Shown: positions 36,362-49,223 of the stretch, piece after piece
Layout of the letters: every line of letters begins with the position of its first letter
How positions within the stretch are numbered: position 1 is the stretch's first letter
DNA from: Acanthornis magna
Lineage: Eukaryota > Chordata > Aves > Passeriformes > Acanthizidae
DNA length: 64,000 bases
Reading direction: 5' to 3'
Assembly (NCBI GenBank): GCA_036785705.1
Contig: JAWUZG010000353.1
Coordinates: 1,054,001 to 1,118,000 of the forward strand
Notes under the pieces: generated by a model
What the model saw: the letters and a program-made list of their open reading frames with translations, nothing else
Database searches by the model: none
Told to the model about the DNA's origin: nothing
Made by a program: the position numbers and the translations under genes

Positions 36362-38446
36362 GTAACGGCGGCTGCCTGGGCTTTGGGGCGGATTTGGGTG
36401 CGTTTCGGGTGTTTCGGGTGTTTCGGGAGCGGCGCCAGGCCGGGGCTGCAGTCGGGGGACGCCCCGCGCCTGCTCGGATCCCCGTTCCGGGTGACCCCGG
36501 GGGAGGTGGCGGCTCCCAAAAGGGCCACAAAGCGACGTCCCCGCCCTGCCTGATGTCCCATGGGGGGACGTGCGGGGACCTTCAGCATTCCGGGCGGAGG
36601 TGCCGTGTGTGGGTTTTCTGGCGCTGCCGTGCAACCTCCCCGGGGATTAAAACACAACTGCCATATTAGAAATTTTGAATTTCAGGGTTAATTATTTTGG
36701 CCAAGTTGCTCAGGCCCTGATTATTTATTTATTTGGCTCACGAAGAGCACAGCACTGCGCTGGTTTCTGCTCTTGAGCCATTGTGATGCTCACTTGGTGT
36801 GAAGTTCAGTGGAGTTGAACCTGGTCCTTAAACGTGAGATCTGAGAGAGTATTTTATATTTCTATTTTATATACATTTGTCCTCAACAGCCTCTTTCTTG
36901 TTGGTAAGTGAGGCGATGGGAAGGACAGGGCAGCTTCTGCAAGTGTAAAATGGGAATAACTCCAAAGAAGCCACTAAATAGCCTGGTAAATAATGGAGCA
37001 GTGGGTAAGGAAAGAGAGCAAAATGGGGCAGAGTCAGGAAATCTGGCACATTTTCAAAATGTTGATTTATTTTGGCTTTTTCCCCTTCTGCACATCTGCC
37101 CCCAGGCATGTGGGAGAGCCTGGGGGTGTTGGGGTACTATGACAAGGATGTGTAGGGAGCAGGGAATGCCACCTTGCAGGTGGGTGGTGTTTCCATTGTC
37201 AGTGGGGCTAAAAATGGTTTGCCTGTGTTTGGTTTTTGCTCCCAAAACAAAAACCCAAAGTTCAAAACAAAGGCTCAATGGTGAGGATTTAAGATCAGAG
37301 GGGATTTTATAAAAGTCAAGTTTACAGCAGGGGGAACAAAGCTGAGTGGGGAATGTGCCAGCAATTAGTGATGGGGAGACAAAGGGTTTCAATTCAAGTG
37401 GAGACTCAATATTTTGAGTAGATGCATCACCTCTGATTTAAAGAGTGTTATGGAAACAGAGTCTTTATCCCTTCCTGTTTGCACCACTGGAATATGAGCC
37501 TTTGTTCTCTTGATTCCACACTTTCTCAGAAAATAAAAGCACTGTTGAGGTTGGGAGGTGTGGGAAGCCCTCTCCTGCCTCTCTCCTGGGCATCGTGGCC
37601 CTGGGCTGTGGGTGCACAGACACCCAGGTCCTGCTGGCAGAGGTGCCCAGCCCCGCTCCTGGCTCTGCACTGGCAGGGGGAGGTTGGCAGGATGGATCCT
37701 GGCTCAGCCCTGGGAAGGTGGGCTCCAAGGGACCAACAGCTGGCTCTGATCCCTGTCCCTGGGGTGTCCCTCAGGCACAGAGGGGCAGGATTGGCCTCTG
37801 GCACTGTGACCCTGCGGAGCAGAACGCAGAGAAACGCAGCAGAGCCCTGCCCTGCACACCTTGGCCTGGACTGTCCCTGGGGTTTTGGTGACCTCACCAC
37901 TCACACTCCGTCCCCTTGTCCTGCTCTGAGTCCCTCCTGCTGTCTCCATGACACCTCCATTTCATTCCAGTTTCCAGTGGTTGGGGTTGTTTGTTTTTTT
38001 TTTCCTCTGAAATTGCTCTATTGCAAAACATCCTGGTGGTTGAAAAGCTGCTTTGTTTAGCTCTGGTTTGGCTTAATTTGCTGCTGTCCCTGCTCAGAAA
38101 TAGCCGGAGCTCAGACGTCTCCGTGCTGGCAGAGGGAGCTCCGTGAGGAGTGGGAGCTGGGTTATACCCTGGGCACTGCTCTGGAATTTCGATCTGCTTT
38201 GAAGCACAGGTTCTGCCTTGATTCCAAATAGTGGCAAGCCCTGGTGCAGCTGTATCCATTTTGTATTTTAGGCTTCAAATGAAATGCTTAGATCCTTTGA
38301 AAAGTTTTAATTTATGAAGAAGAACAAAGATGCCCTTTGGGTAGCACAGCCCTGTCACGGTAGTTTCTCTTCAGGAACTTGTTTCCTGTCTCTCAGACTC
38401 CACCATCCAGTCCTCTCTCCTGTTTTTGCTCTTCCCTGTTTCCCAG

Positions 38447-40425
38447 GCTGTAGCTGATGCTCAGGCCCCCCTGTAATGATGCCGTCGCGGACCAATCTCT
38501 CTGCTGGGATTCCCAGTAGCAAAGTCAAATATTCCAAGCTCTCCAGCACCGATGATGGATATATTGACCTGCAGGTAAAAAATGGGGAAGGAAACTGTGA
38601 AACCACGAGGATGGGCAGCCACAGCTTGGCACTGCACAGGCAGCTGCTTCTTGTGCATATCTGCTGGAGCAGCTGCAGCTGTGAGAGGGACAGAGCCGGG
38701 TGGGAGCCAAACCCTCGGCCCTTCCCCTCTGGAAAGCTCACAGAGCCTTCCTGGGAACAAGACTGGCTGTTTAACAGATGTGTTTCTGTGGAGGGAGATG
38801 AGAATAGGAGTGGATGTGAAGTGATGGGAGTGAGGGCAGAACTCCTCATGGAAGGGCTGTTACAGAGCCTGGCAGCAGAGCTGCTGCAGCACTGTGTCCC
38901 GAGTCAGCTCTGCCAGCTGTGGGGTCACATCTGTGCTGTGCTGGGAGGGGAGCTGTGCTGTGTTCCGTTGTTCAATATTTGGGGTTTTCCATCCAGTTCA
39001 AGAAGAGCCCACCAAAAATCCCATACAAGGCCATCGCCCTGGCTGTGGTGCTCTTCATGATCGGGACCTTCCTCATCATCATCGGAGCCCTGCTCCTGGC
39101 AGGGTACATCAGCAAAGGCGTAAGTGTTTAATGGCACCTCTGGTACCAGTTCTGCACTGTCCTCAAAGCTGCCCTGAGCCCTCATCGACCGTCAGGTGAC
39201 AGGAAACAGCCTCAAGTTGCACCAGGGGCGGTTTAAATTTGATATTAGGAAAAATTTGTCATGGGAAAGGTGGGAAAGGCCTGTCCCAGGCTGCCCAGAG
39301 CAGTGGTGGAGTCCCCATGCCTGGGAGTGTTCCAAACACATGGGTTTGTGGTGACCATGGGGTGCTGAAGAATGGTTAGACTTGATGACCTTAAAGGTCT
39401 TTTCCAGCTCCAGCAATTCCATGGTCCTGTCATCATGGTCAGTGCAGAAATTCAGAGCCAAAGGGAGAGAGCAGGGAATTCATTCCCACCATGGCCTGGC
39501 TGTGCTGGCAGCCCTGTTTCCCTGGCAGCAGAGCCCTGTGGATCCTGCAGTCAGCAGGGCTGGAGCAGGCTCAGATCTGGGCTGAGTTTCCCTTCCCTCC
39601 CTGGGGTACTGTTCCCTGTCCCTGGGGAGGTCACATTGCTGTCCTGGAGAAACCTCAGCCCAGGGTCGCCGCTCCTGCAGTGCAGATCCTGCAGGGGCAG
39701 GGCAGGAGCTGCCAGACCCTGTGTGGGACACGGCAGTGCTTCCCCATCTCCCTAAGATCTGTGATCCACAGAAAGGGATCTGCTGCCTGGAGCTTTGGGT
39801 GCTTGTCCTCCTGCTCTGTGTGCTGGACAGACTCACTGCGCAGTTGGAGCTGTGCTTTATCTCTGTGGGAGCAGCAGCCCCTGGGCTCTATCAGCAGCAC
39901 TCCAGGCATACATCACTGGGCTCACGCTCAGCCATACTCAGCTCCCAGCCCCGGCTGCAGATCCAGGGGGGTCACCAGTGAAGGACAAGGTCCCTTGAGG
40001 GGTTCCTGCAGCAAGGAGGAGATGCCAGGAGAGGATTAAAGGCTCAGCCTAATGACAGCTGAGATATTTCTGATTTAAGATGGATTTTTATTTCTCAGCT
40101 CGCTGGGCCTTGGGAATGGATCACAGAATCATGGGATGGCTTGAGTTCAAAGACCTTACAGATCATCTCATTTCTACCCTCTGCCTTGGGCAGGGACACG
40201 TTCCCCTGGCCCAGGCAGGATGTGAGAGGAAGGACAGCCCCTTGTGCAGATCTCTCCTCACTGGCCTGGGCTCTCTCCCTGCAGGAGACAGACCGGGCCA
40301 TCCCCGTGCTGATCATCGGCATCCTCGTGTTCCTGCCGGGCTTTTACCACCTGCGCATCGCCTACTACGCCTCCAAGGGCTACCGGGGCTACTCCTATGA
40401 TGACATCCCTGACTTCGATGACTGA
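38447..40425 (+). CDS. TMEM230: Transmembrane protein 230, 3 coding exons
   Basis: TMEM230 is a small membrane protein of secretory and recycling vesicles, implicated in vesicle traffic in mammals. The first coding exon is 38447-38574 with its ATG at 38476. The other coding exons are 38997-39119 and 40285-40425 (TGA). The 33, 41 and 46 codons make exactly 120 aa, as in human. Landmarks: the tandem start [19 protein letters not shown] in the cytosolic N-terminus, [14 protein letters not shown] [10 protein letters not shown] before the first membrane helix (about 45-67), a second helix containing [16 protein letters not shown] (about 82-98), and the acidic C-terminus [12 protein letters not shown]. 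The exon 2/3 junction inserts ETDRA where human has GADRA. The two ATGs are adjacent; I use the first, as in the family. CR1 fragments occupy intron 2. Confidence 0.98.
39192..39425 (+). mobile_element. CR1 LINE 3' fragment
   Basis: A forward-oriented copy in TMEM230 intron 2. It has GGAAACAGCCTCAAGTTGCA, GAGCAGTGGTGGAGTCCCCA and GACTTGATGACCTTAAAGGT near the tail. Confidence 0.9.
40118..40232 (-). mobile_element. CR1 LINE 3' fragment near the exon-3 acceptor
   Basis: GATCACAGAATCATGGGATGG, then a CTTACAGATCATC-type block and GGGCAGGGACACG. It ends only about 50 bp upstream of the TMEM230 exon-3 acceptor, where it may include or displace the branch-point region. Confidence 0.8.
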
Positions 40426-40900
40426 ACTATTAATTAATCCCACTCTAATTAGGTTGGTCAGAGCTGGTAGTTCCCCTGGACGCCGGGGCCTGGCAGGGCA
40501 CAGCTGATGTGCGTCCGTCACACGGTACCGGTTCTGGGGTTGAGGTGTTGCAGGTTTTCCAGTTTGGGGGGTGGGGGCTCGAACATGGAATTGACCAAAA
40601 GGAATTGCAAAGAACTTGGGATTTATGATATTTTTCCTCTCGGGGTTGCATAATTCCACTTGCTGGGAAGTTCTTCCTGGGCTAGGCAATTCTTGCAATT
40701 TTCCAAAAATAGATGAGCTGGCTTCAGCAGCAGAGATACTTGTGTTTTCTGTAAGTGTTTAATAGAGTTTATTTTAGTTTTCCATGAGATTGTGGTTATT
40801 GTTGGGTTACCTTTGCCAACAAACCATAGTTAAATTCTCCTTTTGCTCTCTGTCCATCAGAAATGCTTCCAGACTACTGTTCCCGAGCTTGCCTGGAGTA

Positions 40901-40906
40901 AATAAA
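40901..40906 (+). promoter_or_regulatory. TMEM230: TMEM230 proximal poly(A) signal
   Basis: AATAAA is 476 bases after the stop, followed within 25 bases by CTGATGTGCAC. This would give a short 3' UTR. Confidence 0.6.
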
Positions 40907-41493
40907 GTCTGATGTGCACAAGAGGGGGAAAGCAGCACTTGCAGGAAATGATTTACACACAGTGCACTTGCTCCAAAACTTCCTGTCAGACTGACCAAGC
41001 TTATTTCCTCACAAACACATTCTTCCCAAGCCAGCTTTCCCCATGCCACTGTTGCTTTTGGCAAAATCCGCTTATCCTTCACAAGGACTGTTCTTGGATT
41101 TTGCTTATTATTTTAAAAAACCAAATGGATACTGGGAAAAGGATTGGAATCCAGACCAGGACCCAAGTGTCTAAATACCAAAAATCCTGGGTTTGACTGA
41201 TGTGGGTATTGGAGACCTTGAATTCCAGCTGTCTGTGTGTTTGGAGTCCTTTTGTCCTTGTGTAGATAATATGCTATGCAGAGCCGCCCAGACTAGCGAA
41301 GAGAAGTTCTCTGTGTAGTTTGTGCTGAACAAACCCACTCTGGATTGCTTTGCCAGCTTTGCTGACGTGTCATTTGGGGAAAACAGAGTGATGGCTCCAC
41401 TTCTGTAAGGTAAAACCAGTCGGTCTCCTGAAGCTGGGAATGTCTCGGTGTCCTGGAGAACGAGTAGTGATGCAAGTGGATGCATTTAACATG

Positions 41494-41499
41494 AATAAA
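41494..41499 (+). promoter_or_regulatory. TMEM230: TMEM230 distal poly(A) signal
   Basis: A second AATAAA, about 1.07 kb after the stop, is followed by GTAAGTTTGTCTTT, a GU-rich downstream element. Either or both signals may be used. The 20-bp minisatellite begins about 130 bp further on. Confidence 0.55.
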
Positions 41500-41629
41500 G
41501 TTCTATATTCTCTGTAACCGTAAGTTTGTCTTTCCCACCTTCACAGGGAGTAGAGAGCACTAGAAACTGTTCTGGGCTTTGGCTGCTGATGCCTCCCAAG
41601 TGCTGCTGGAGGGAGTGAGGGAGTGAGGC

Positions 41630-42195
41630 AGCAGCTCTGGAACAGCCCCAGCAGCTCTCAAACAGCCCCAGCAGCTCTGGAACAGCCCCAGCAGCTCTGG
41701 AACAGCCCCAGCTGCTCCGAACAGCCCCAGCAGCTCTGGAACAGCCCCAGCAGCTCCAGAACAGCTCCAGCAGCTCTGGAACAGCCCCAGCTGCTCCGAA
41801 CAGCCCCAGCAGCTCCAGAACAGCCCCAGCTGCTCTCAAACAGCCCCAGCAGCTCTGGAACAGCCCCAGCAGCTCTGGAACAGCCCCAGCTGCTCTCAAA
41901 CAGCCCCAGCTGCTCCGAACAGCCCCAGCAGCTCTGGAACAGCCCCAGCTGCTCTCAAACAGCTCCAGCAGCTCCAGAACAGCCCCAGCAGCTCTGGAAC
42001 AGCCCCAGCAGCTCTCAAACAGCCCCAGCAGCTCTGGAACAGCCCCAGCAGCTCTCAAACAGCCCCAGCAGCTCTCAAACAGCCCCAGCTGCTCCGAACA
42101 GCCCCAGCAGCTCTGGAACAGCCCCAGCTGCTCTCAAACAGCTCCAGCTGCTCTCAAACAGCCCCAGCAGCTCCGGAACAGCCCCAGCTGCTCCT
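41630..42195. repeat. 20-bp minisatellite, about 28 copies, just after TMEM230
   Basis: Units of CAGCAGCTCTGGAACAGCCC, with variants CAGCTGCTCTCAAACAGCCC and a 19-bp CAGCTGCTCCGAACAGCCC, run for about 565 bp. The array is open on both strands (190-194 codons) because it lacks stops. The predicted peptides are pure repeats and are not accepted as proteins. Confidence 0.95.
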
Positions 42196-42445
42196 CAGCA
42201 CCCTTGACCTGCCTCGGAGCAGAGATGGGATTGCTGCACTAGGGAGGATAATCCCAAGTGCCCAGGGTGGGCAGGTGCTGCTTCAGAAGGTCAGGAGTCG
42301 GTCTTTGAACCCAGCCTCAGTTAAATGAGCAAAGACCCTGAGTTTGAATTGCTTTGTCTCAAAGCCCCAATGTCCCTTTGCTGTGCAGGGTGACCCCAGC
42401 AGTGTCTGTGTGAATGTGGCACACCACCATTGCCACGTGAGCCTC

Positions 42446-42624
42446 AGGTGGGCTGAACGTTCTGGAAGGAGGGGGCAGGAGTGGCTGTCAGTGCAGAGCA
42501 GGCCCATGAAGGTATCTATGAGGTCAGGGCTGGACAGGTGGGCTGAATGTTCTGGACGGAGGGGCAGGAGTGGCTGTCAGTGCAGGGCAGGCCCTTGGAG
42601 GTATCCACGAGGTCAGGGCTGGAC
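42446..42624. repeat. 90-bp tandem duplication
   Basis: Two copies begin AGGTGGGCTGAACGTTCTGG and AGGTGGGCTGAATGTTCTGG and end GAGGTCAGGGCTGGAC. They differ at about ten positions. Confidence 0.92.
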
Positions 42625-43171
42625 AAACACCTTGCTCTGAACATATTCCTAGAATTGCCTTTTTTCCTCCTTCAGCGCTGCAGATTAAGCCTAAACCCTA
42701 AGCCAAGTTATTTTTTTAACCTACATCTCTTCCTTCATTTGTCTCAATTCCCTTGAGTGAATTCCAGTGCTGCACTCTGAGGAATAACTAGTTACATGCA
42801 GGATCTCCCTTTCCACCTCTGAAGGCACAACTGGGCACATTCTCTGCCTGCTGCCAGCCCCAGCTCCTGGGATGGCAGAGGGGACACGGGACACGTGCTG
42901 CTGGCAGCAGCTGGAATGTGTCAATTCGAGCTGGGTCTGGCCAGGAGAGCGGCTACTGACGTCAAACCGTAAATCAGCCTCTGAGGGGACAAGAACATGC
43001 GTTTATTTGGGTTTGGGGAAAGGGGAGAGGAAGTTGAAGGGGATTTTAGGTGGCAAAAGCAAAGAGGGAGGGAGAAGATGCTTTAAGTGAGGTGGGCATG
43101 ATGCAGAAAGTTGGGAAGTGGGGGTCACCTAAGTGGGATAAATAAATGTAGAGGACAGGAGAAGAAACTGG

Positions 43172-43232
43172 ACTTTGATGATCCTTGTGGGTTCTTTCCA
43201 ACTTAGGACAGTCTATGATTCTGTGATTCTAA
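43172..43232 (+). mobile_element. CR1 LINE 3' terminal fragment
   Basis: GATGATCCTTGTGGGTTCTT, then TCCAACTTAGG and TCTATGATTCTGTGATTCTA, the avian CR1 terminal octamer repeat. Confidence 0.8.
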
Positions 43233-45505
43233 GAACATGCTGACATTCCTGGAGGAAAGGAATTAATGAATTTATTTTTGTTTGACAGAAGCTAAGTCCT
43301 CAGGCAGCACAGTGGATAAATAAGCAAGGTTGTGTGAGAGACGGCCAGAAGAAAAAGTCCTCTCTACAGGGGTTGATTTATATTCAATTGGGAAAAAAGG
43401 AAACACTTCTAGGAAAAAAAAAGGGGATTCCGACCACTGGAATTATGTGAATCCAGACAACTTCATAGTTCAAGTTGACATCCTGCACTCAAAGCACAGT
43501 TCTCTAGAGTAAAGTCTCCATGTCTATTAATTTCAAATTGTCTATTCATTTTCTAGCTGTACTGTACCTAATAGCCAGGCTTTAATTTGTCCTGCAGAAT
43601 AACATGAGTTTACATTGATTTCAGGAGCTTGGAAACATTCAGTGCAAACACGAATGAGCCTGGTGTGTGGCAGTGTGCTGCTCAGGTGGAGGTTTGGGGT
43701 ACTTGGAGCTGTCAGCTCTTTACCTGTTAAAACAGATAGAAGGATGAAGTTTTCCTCCCAGTCAGGGCAATTGTTTCAGTGTCTCTGTGCTGATACATTG
43801 CAGTAAGATTTTTTTAATATTCCTCCCAGGGCCCCTGCCACACTGGAGCTGCCAGATTTGCACACCTGGCTCGTCTCCTGTGCTGCCCAACTCTGTGGGT
43901 GTGCAGCTGCCTCCTCCCCTGATCCCGGGTGTCAGAGGCTGCTGCTGAACCCACAGTTCAGGGCTCTGCTCCTCAGTTCCCCTCCTGTAAAATCCTTTGG
44001 GCAGCCCTGACCGACTCTGTGCAGTGATGAGGGGAATAGGAAAAGGCCTGGGAAGGAGTTTCTGGTTCTAGAGCAGGGCTGGAATGACAAATAAGGCACT
44101 GGCTGAGCCCTGATGAATGAGGATAACACTGAATAGCTGTTCCCTTTATGGAGCATCCTCCATTCCAGGCAAGGCAGCTGTCTCAGGGAAAAACAGTCGG
44201 CATTTATAGAGCCTGACGGGGTGTTATTATGCACAGAAGCTCTGGAGAAAGAACAGGCAGCCAGATTCCAGGCTTTTCTCTGGTCTATGAGTGCTTGGAT
44301 TCATGTCTCCTCAGCAAGGTTCTTCGATTGCTGTTGCAGGGTGTAGTTGCACAATTAATTACCCGCTTAATTTAACACCGTGGATTTGCTGGAAAGATTT
44401 GGAAACCTGATTCTAGAGCTGGCCTGAGCTACCAGCAGTGCCAGAGAAATCCTTCTGGTGAATTCTTTAAAAAAGCAAAGACTTGAGTCAATCTCATGGG
44501 CTTTTTTGAGTGAACAAAGCTAATTGAAGTTCCCCACCTTCATCACATCAGAGGAAGCCTCTGTGTAGCAAAGCTGTGTGAAACATCTCGGTGAATAAAC
44601 GGGGAGGAACAGGCAAGGCAGCAGTGGAGACAGGCTTGGCTGGCTCCAGATATTAACTGCAGGCCCTGGAAACTGCTGGAGATCCAAACTGACTCTTCCC
44701 CTACTTCTGCTGTGCAGTGGTTCCTTGTCAACAGCACATTGTGCTCCCCAGGGCAGAGCAGGGCCTGTTCCCCTCCTCTCCAGGAGGCTCCTCACCACTG
44801 CTGGGGTTTGGTGGCCACCAGCCGAGAGATGTGGCCACCACTGGCTCCTGGTCCCAAGATCCCCAGTGGAGCTCATTTTCTCACCCTTCCCACAGCCAGC
44901 TCCCACCAGTCTGGCAGCAGATTGTCCCCACAAGGGGACATTCAAGGGTAGAGCCAGGGAGTGAAGCTGCTGCCCACACAGGAGATTGCAGGAGAGGCTC
45001 CACGCTCCGGAATTTGGGGCTGCTGCTGACACGATGGGGTGGTTTCTGCCAGCTCAGGCACTGGCTGAGGCTGGGGGCACAGGGGTTTGTAGGATCACAT
45101 CCCCTGCTGCTCTCCAAGGTCCATGGCTCATGGGAGAACCTATGGAAGGAGCCTCAAACACACTCTGTCACATGGCAAAACCAGGAGGGATGGAGATAAC
45201 CTCAGCAGTGGAAAGGAACAGTAGGAAAAGCCAGGATTACCCAAAGTATTCTGCAAATGGTGCCATAAACCCTTGAAAGAAGAGGCAGAACTTGTGCTCT
45301 GTAGGTTGTCTGAAGTGATGAAGGGATGGGGAGCAGTTTCACCAGCCTGGGGATTGTATCTCCCAGTCCAGGAGAAGCCACAGCCCTGAAGGGATCCTCA
45401 CCCTGTCCTGGGCTCTCAGTTCCTCTCTGGCTGAAGTTCCCCAGCAATGATGACACTCACACTGATGATTTTGCATATTTCCATACACAGATCCATGGAA
45501 AGAGA

Positions 45506-45562
45506 CATAGAATCGTTAAGTTGGAAAAGACCTTTGCTTACCATCGAGTCCAACCATTAATT
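45506..45562 (-). mobile_element. CR1 LINE 3' terminal fragment
   Basis: ACATAGAATCGTTAAGTTGG and TTACCATCGAGTCCAACC are the reverse complement of a CR1 tail from an older-looking subfamily. Confidence 0.8.
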
Positions 45563-48500
45563 CCCAACTGACATCATTCCCACTGCAGGGAAGCAGCTGC
45601 AGGCTCTGCAGTCCAATCCTGGGAAAGCAGCTGCAAGTACTCCAGGCAGCAACTTGACTTGTGCTATAGATGTTTTTGGCACCACTGTTGCTTCTTCTCT
45701 CTGAGATTCTCCACATGCTTGTGCTGCTGGAGGTTCATGGGATGGGGAGAAGAGCAAAGCCCATCCCATGGAGACTTGGGTTTGTAACTCCTTGTTCATG
45801 TTTTCTCAGCTGTGATTTCTATTTCCTCTTACTTTTTTGGTAACTTCATCCTTGGGGCCTGGCTGGGTGTTGTCCTGTTTGGAAAAGGTGTGAGGAGGCT
45901 GGGCTGAGCAGCAGGGCACTGACCTTAGTCCTGAAAACATTTTAGTAGAAGTTGTGTGAAACAACTGCAGAAATAGGGGAGAGAGAAGGTGAGGCTATGA
46001 CCCCGGGGCTGTAAGTACAGCCACAAAGCCAAAGCTGTGTTTGAGCAAAGAGCCCAAAGTGCAGCAGTGCTTCCCTGGTGCTCATCCTGCAGAAACACTC
46101 AGCCCAGCCTGCGTTCGCTTTCTGTCACCTGCAATTAGCCAAATTCAGCATCACTTTTCACAGAGGCTCGGTACAGAAATAGGGACTTTTTGTGGCATAA
46201 AAGACATGTAAAAACCCCTCAGGGAAGGAAGAAATGACTCAGCACAACAGCTCTGTCCGTTCTAGTGGGATCTGTGCTGTACCCTGCTCTAAATGAGCTT
46301 CTCCATGTGCTCTCCTTCCTCCTCCCCCTCGTGCCTGGTCCTTAAAAGTCCCCAACATCAGCCCATTCACACAACTGCTCCTCACACCTTCTGCCTCTTC
46401 CTGAGCCTCGCATTGAGCTTTCCTCTGGCCCTTCCCTTGGGGTGTTTGTCCTGCTCTTCCCAAGATCTCTACCCTGAAAGCACCTCCAGCACTCCCTGGC
46501 TGATCCAGGTGGCCTCTCCTCATTGCTGTACTCCATCCCTTCAGCAGGTAGGTGACATCACCCCGCCCTTGGATCTTTCTGGTTTCCCAAGCACTGCAGA
46601 CACCTTTGGTTTCCCCCTCCCAGCTCGGGGCAGTCCTGCCTTCACTCCCTGCCTTCTCAACCTGGTGAAAAGAACCAATTTTTGCCATTTTCCCGGCGCT
46701 CTGTGTCGACCCAGCCGTGCTTCCATCTCCAAGGCAGATGCCGTGTCCCACTCCTGTGTGTAACATGGATGTGCACATGCACAGCACTTCCTCCTCCCCT
46801 CCTGAGTACACAAGCAGCTTGAGGTGTTTTAGGAATGTTGGTTTTGACTAAAAATAGTCCAGACAGTCCAACAAGGCCATGACAGGTTCCTGCCTCCCAA
46901 GAGATTTGGCTTTGTTCTGAGGCAGAGCCAAGGGCTACAGGGAAAAAACACCTCAATTGTGGATTAGAAATTATTGTTTCCAATTGATTTAATTGACTGG
47001 TTTGCTTCTCTGGGCTCAGACAGACTTTGGTATGTGCTAGTTCAGGACTTGTTACCCTGAGGCCTTTCCTTCCCTGCTGTTTCTGCTGTCCAGGAAGGTG
47101 TTAAGAACTGGTTTTAATTGGAAGTAATGCAATTACTGGGAGATCTGTTTTGTGTCCTGCATGGACAGAGGTTTCTTCTGATAAGAATCAGGAAGTGACA
47201 TTTCCTTCCTCCACACTGTACTTGGATTGGATTCTGAGCTATGCTGTTGTCCTCATCCCTGGGGCAGCACAGACAGCTCTGGGAGCTTCTCTCCCACAGC
47301 AGCACAGATCCATGAGATTCATGTAGAGCTTTTCCAGTTCCGCAGTTACACAGAGGAACAAAACTGTGATCAATCTTTTTTGAGAGGACTTTCAGCTCCT
47401 GTGAAACAGCAGGTTTGGCACTGAAGCAAAAGTTTTGTGGAGGAATCACCGTTTCATCCTGGGCTGTTAAAGCAAAGGGCAGCAAATCCACTAGTCACCA
47501 CTAATTAATTTTATTTTGAAATATTTACTTGGGCTGAAGTAGTAGCTGCTCTTAAGTATTTAAAGGATTAGCTGCCTGCTAGTCTTTCATGCCTGCAACC
47601 ATTTATTTAAGCTGTTGCCGCAAATCATGCTGTTAACCTGTCATGAGAGGTTTTAACCTTCCTTCCCTTGTCAGTGGGAAATGCCTGGTGCAGATGGTCA
47701 TGCTGATGTGACAGTGAGAAATGAATACATCCACAGTCAGGTCCTCTGGGCTCTTTCCCCAGCTTCTTCAAGGAGGGGCAAGACAGAAAATGAATATAGT
47801 GATAATTGTCTATATCAGGGTATTGCAAAGCCTAACAAGGGGCTGTAAGGAGTTTGGGAACCTGAACTGGTTTGGAAATGCATCCCACCCCCTGCCTCTG
47901 TGCTGTTACCAGGGCAAATAATTCCTCTCCCTGTTGCTGGCCTGCCAGCACCAGCACTTCCAGTGCTCAGTCCTCCAGCCTGGCATTGCATTTGTCAGAC
48001 TGTGCTGCACTGTTTAATGTGGGTGGTCAAACCAAACGACCCAAACCTGCTGCCCAGGGAGAGTTCAGTCACGCAGGAGCATCAGTTCCTGAGCTAAAGC
48101 CACATGGAGCAAAGGAAATGTCCTGGATCTAGAACAAATCCTCAAAGAAAACTGAGAACTCACCTCAGCAGGGATTATTTCTTACTCTTATGCACATGTT
48201 TAATGTAAAAGGGAAAAATATCAGGTCCTTAAACCTACGAATACTAATTAGCATCACCATACAATTTTCTAGCAGTTTTCATTAATGTGTCATTAGAAGA
48301 AGTCTGTCAGCTTCTATAATCCTCATTTTTCTTGTCTCTCAACACTAACAGTCCATATCACAGCGTGACCTCTCCCCTGCTATTTTGGGTGGTTCTTATC
48401 CAGACAAATGCCTTATTTTCTCTGTATTTGATACTGGAGGTCAAGTGAATCCTCTCTGCCTTTTATTGCACAAGAACAGAGGCAGGATTGTAACATGGCC

Positions 48501-49212
48501 AGTGCAAATGTGTGTCTAAAAATAGGCCAGTGGATGGTCTCCAACTTCAAATACAAAAACTGTATTTGTAGAGGTTTCCCTTTGTTGCGTGACCGCATTT
48601 CAGATCACTGAGGAGACACTTCAAAGTTCAGCTCACAAACAGCTCATGGTTCAGTCCTCCCCACGAAACAAAGGCGACTCTTTGCCTTGGATCCATGGTT
48701 GGCTGTGACACTGAGCCCTTGGAGCTGGCAGCAGCTCACTCTGGAGTGTATCATCTCTGGAGCAGGGCCAGTGCCCGGAGTGCTGTCCTGGGCTGCTGTC
48801 CTGGGCCTCCCACCCTGGCCACGGGCCCGGGGCTCCAGAGGGACACATCCCTTCTCTCACCTCTGTTGGAGGCAAGGAAAACAATTCAACAGCGGCAAGA
48901 GAGGCCAGAGCTTTCAGAACACTTCAGTGACACTGTTTGGCACCAATTAAGAGTAGCAGAGATGTGGCACTTCAGGCAGGGAAGGAGTTAACCATCTAAA
49001 GGGCAATTTTTGGGGGAGAAATTGGAGTTCATTTTTCCAGGCTCTCTGTGGATTTCATTTTTGTCCTTTCATCTCTGATTCTTCGTTCTCATCATAAAAG
49101 GGGTTGCTAGTCCTTCCTCCTTCTGCTTTCATTTGGACTGCGAGCCCTTCAGGGCATGGCCTGTGCCTTCACCTGTGAGCAGGAGCACAGAGGGAAAGCT
49201 GTGCTGGGAGGG

Positions 49213-49223
49213 AACTATAAATA
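49213..49223 (+). promoter_or_regulatory. TATA-like element, orphan
   Basis: AACTATAAATAGAGAG sits in a locally GC-balanced stretch, with no recognised gene downstream. This is weak evidence of a promoter, given only because it is an isolated good TATA match. Confidence 0.2.

Noticed and set aside
35951..36657. Long frames on both strands in the 36-kb CpG island
   Set aside because: GC-rich repeats lack stop codons. The strand pairing and repeat content show they are not genes, and the region is better explained as the TMEM230 promoter.
41486..42207. 190- and 194-codon frames on both strands
   Set aside because: The 20-bp array lacks stop codons, so it is open on both strands. There is no start context or splice signal.
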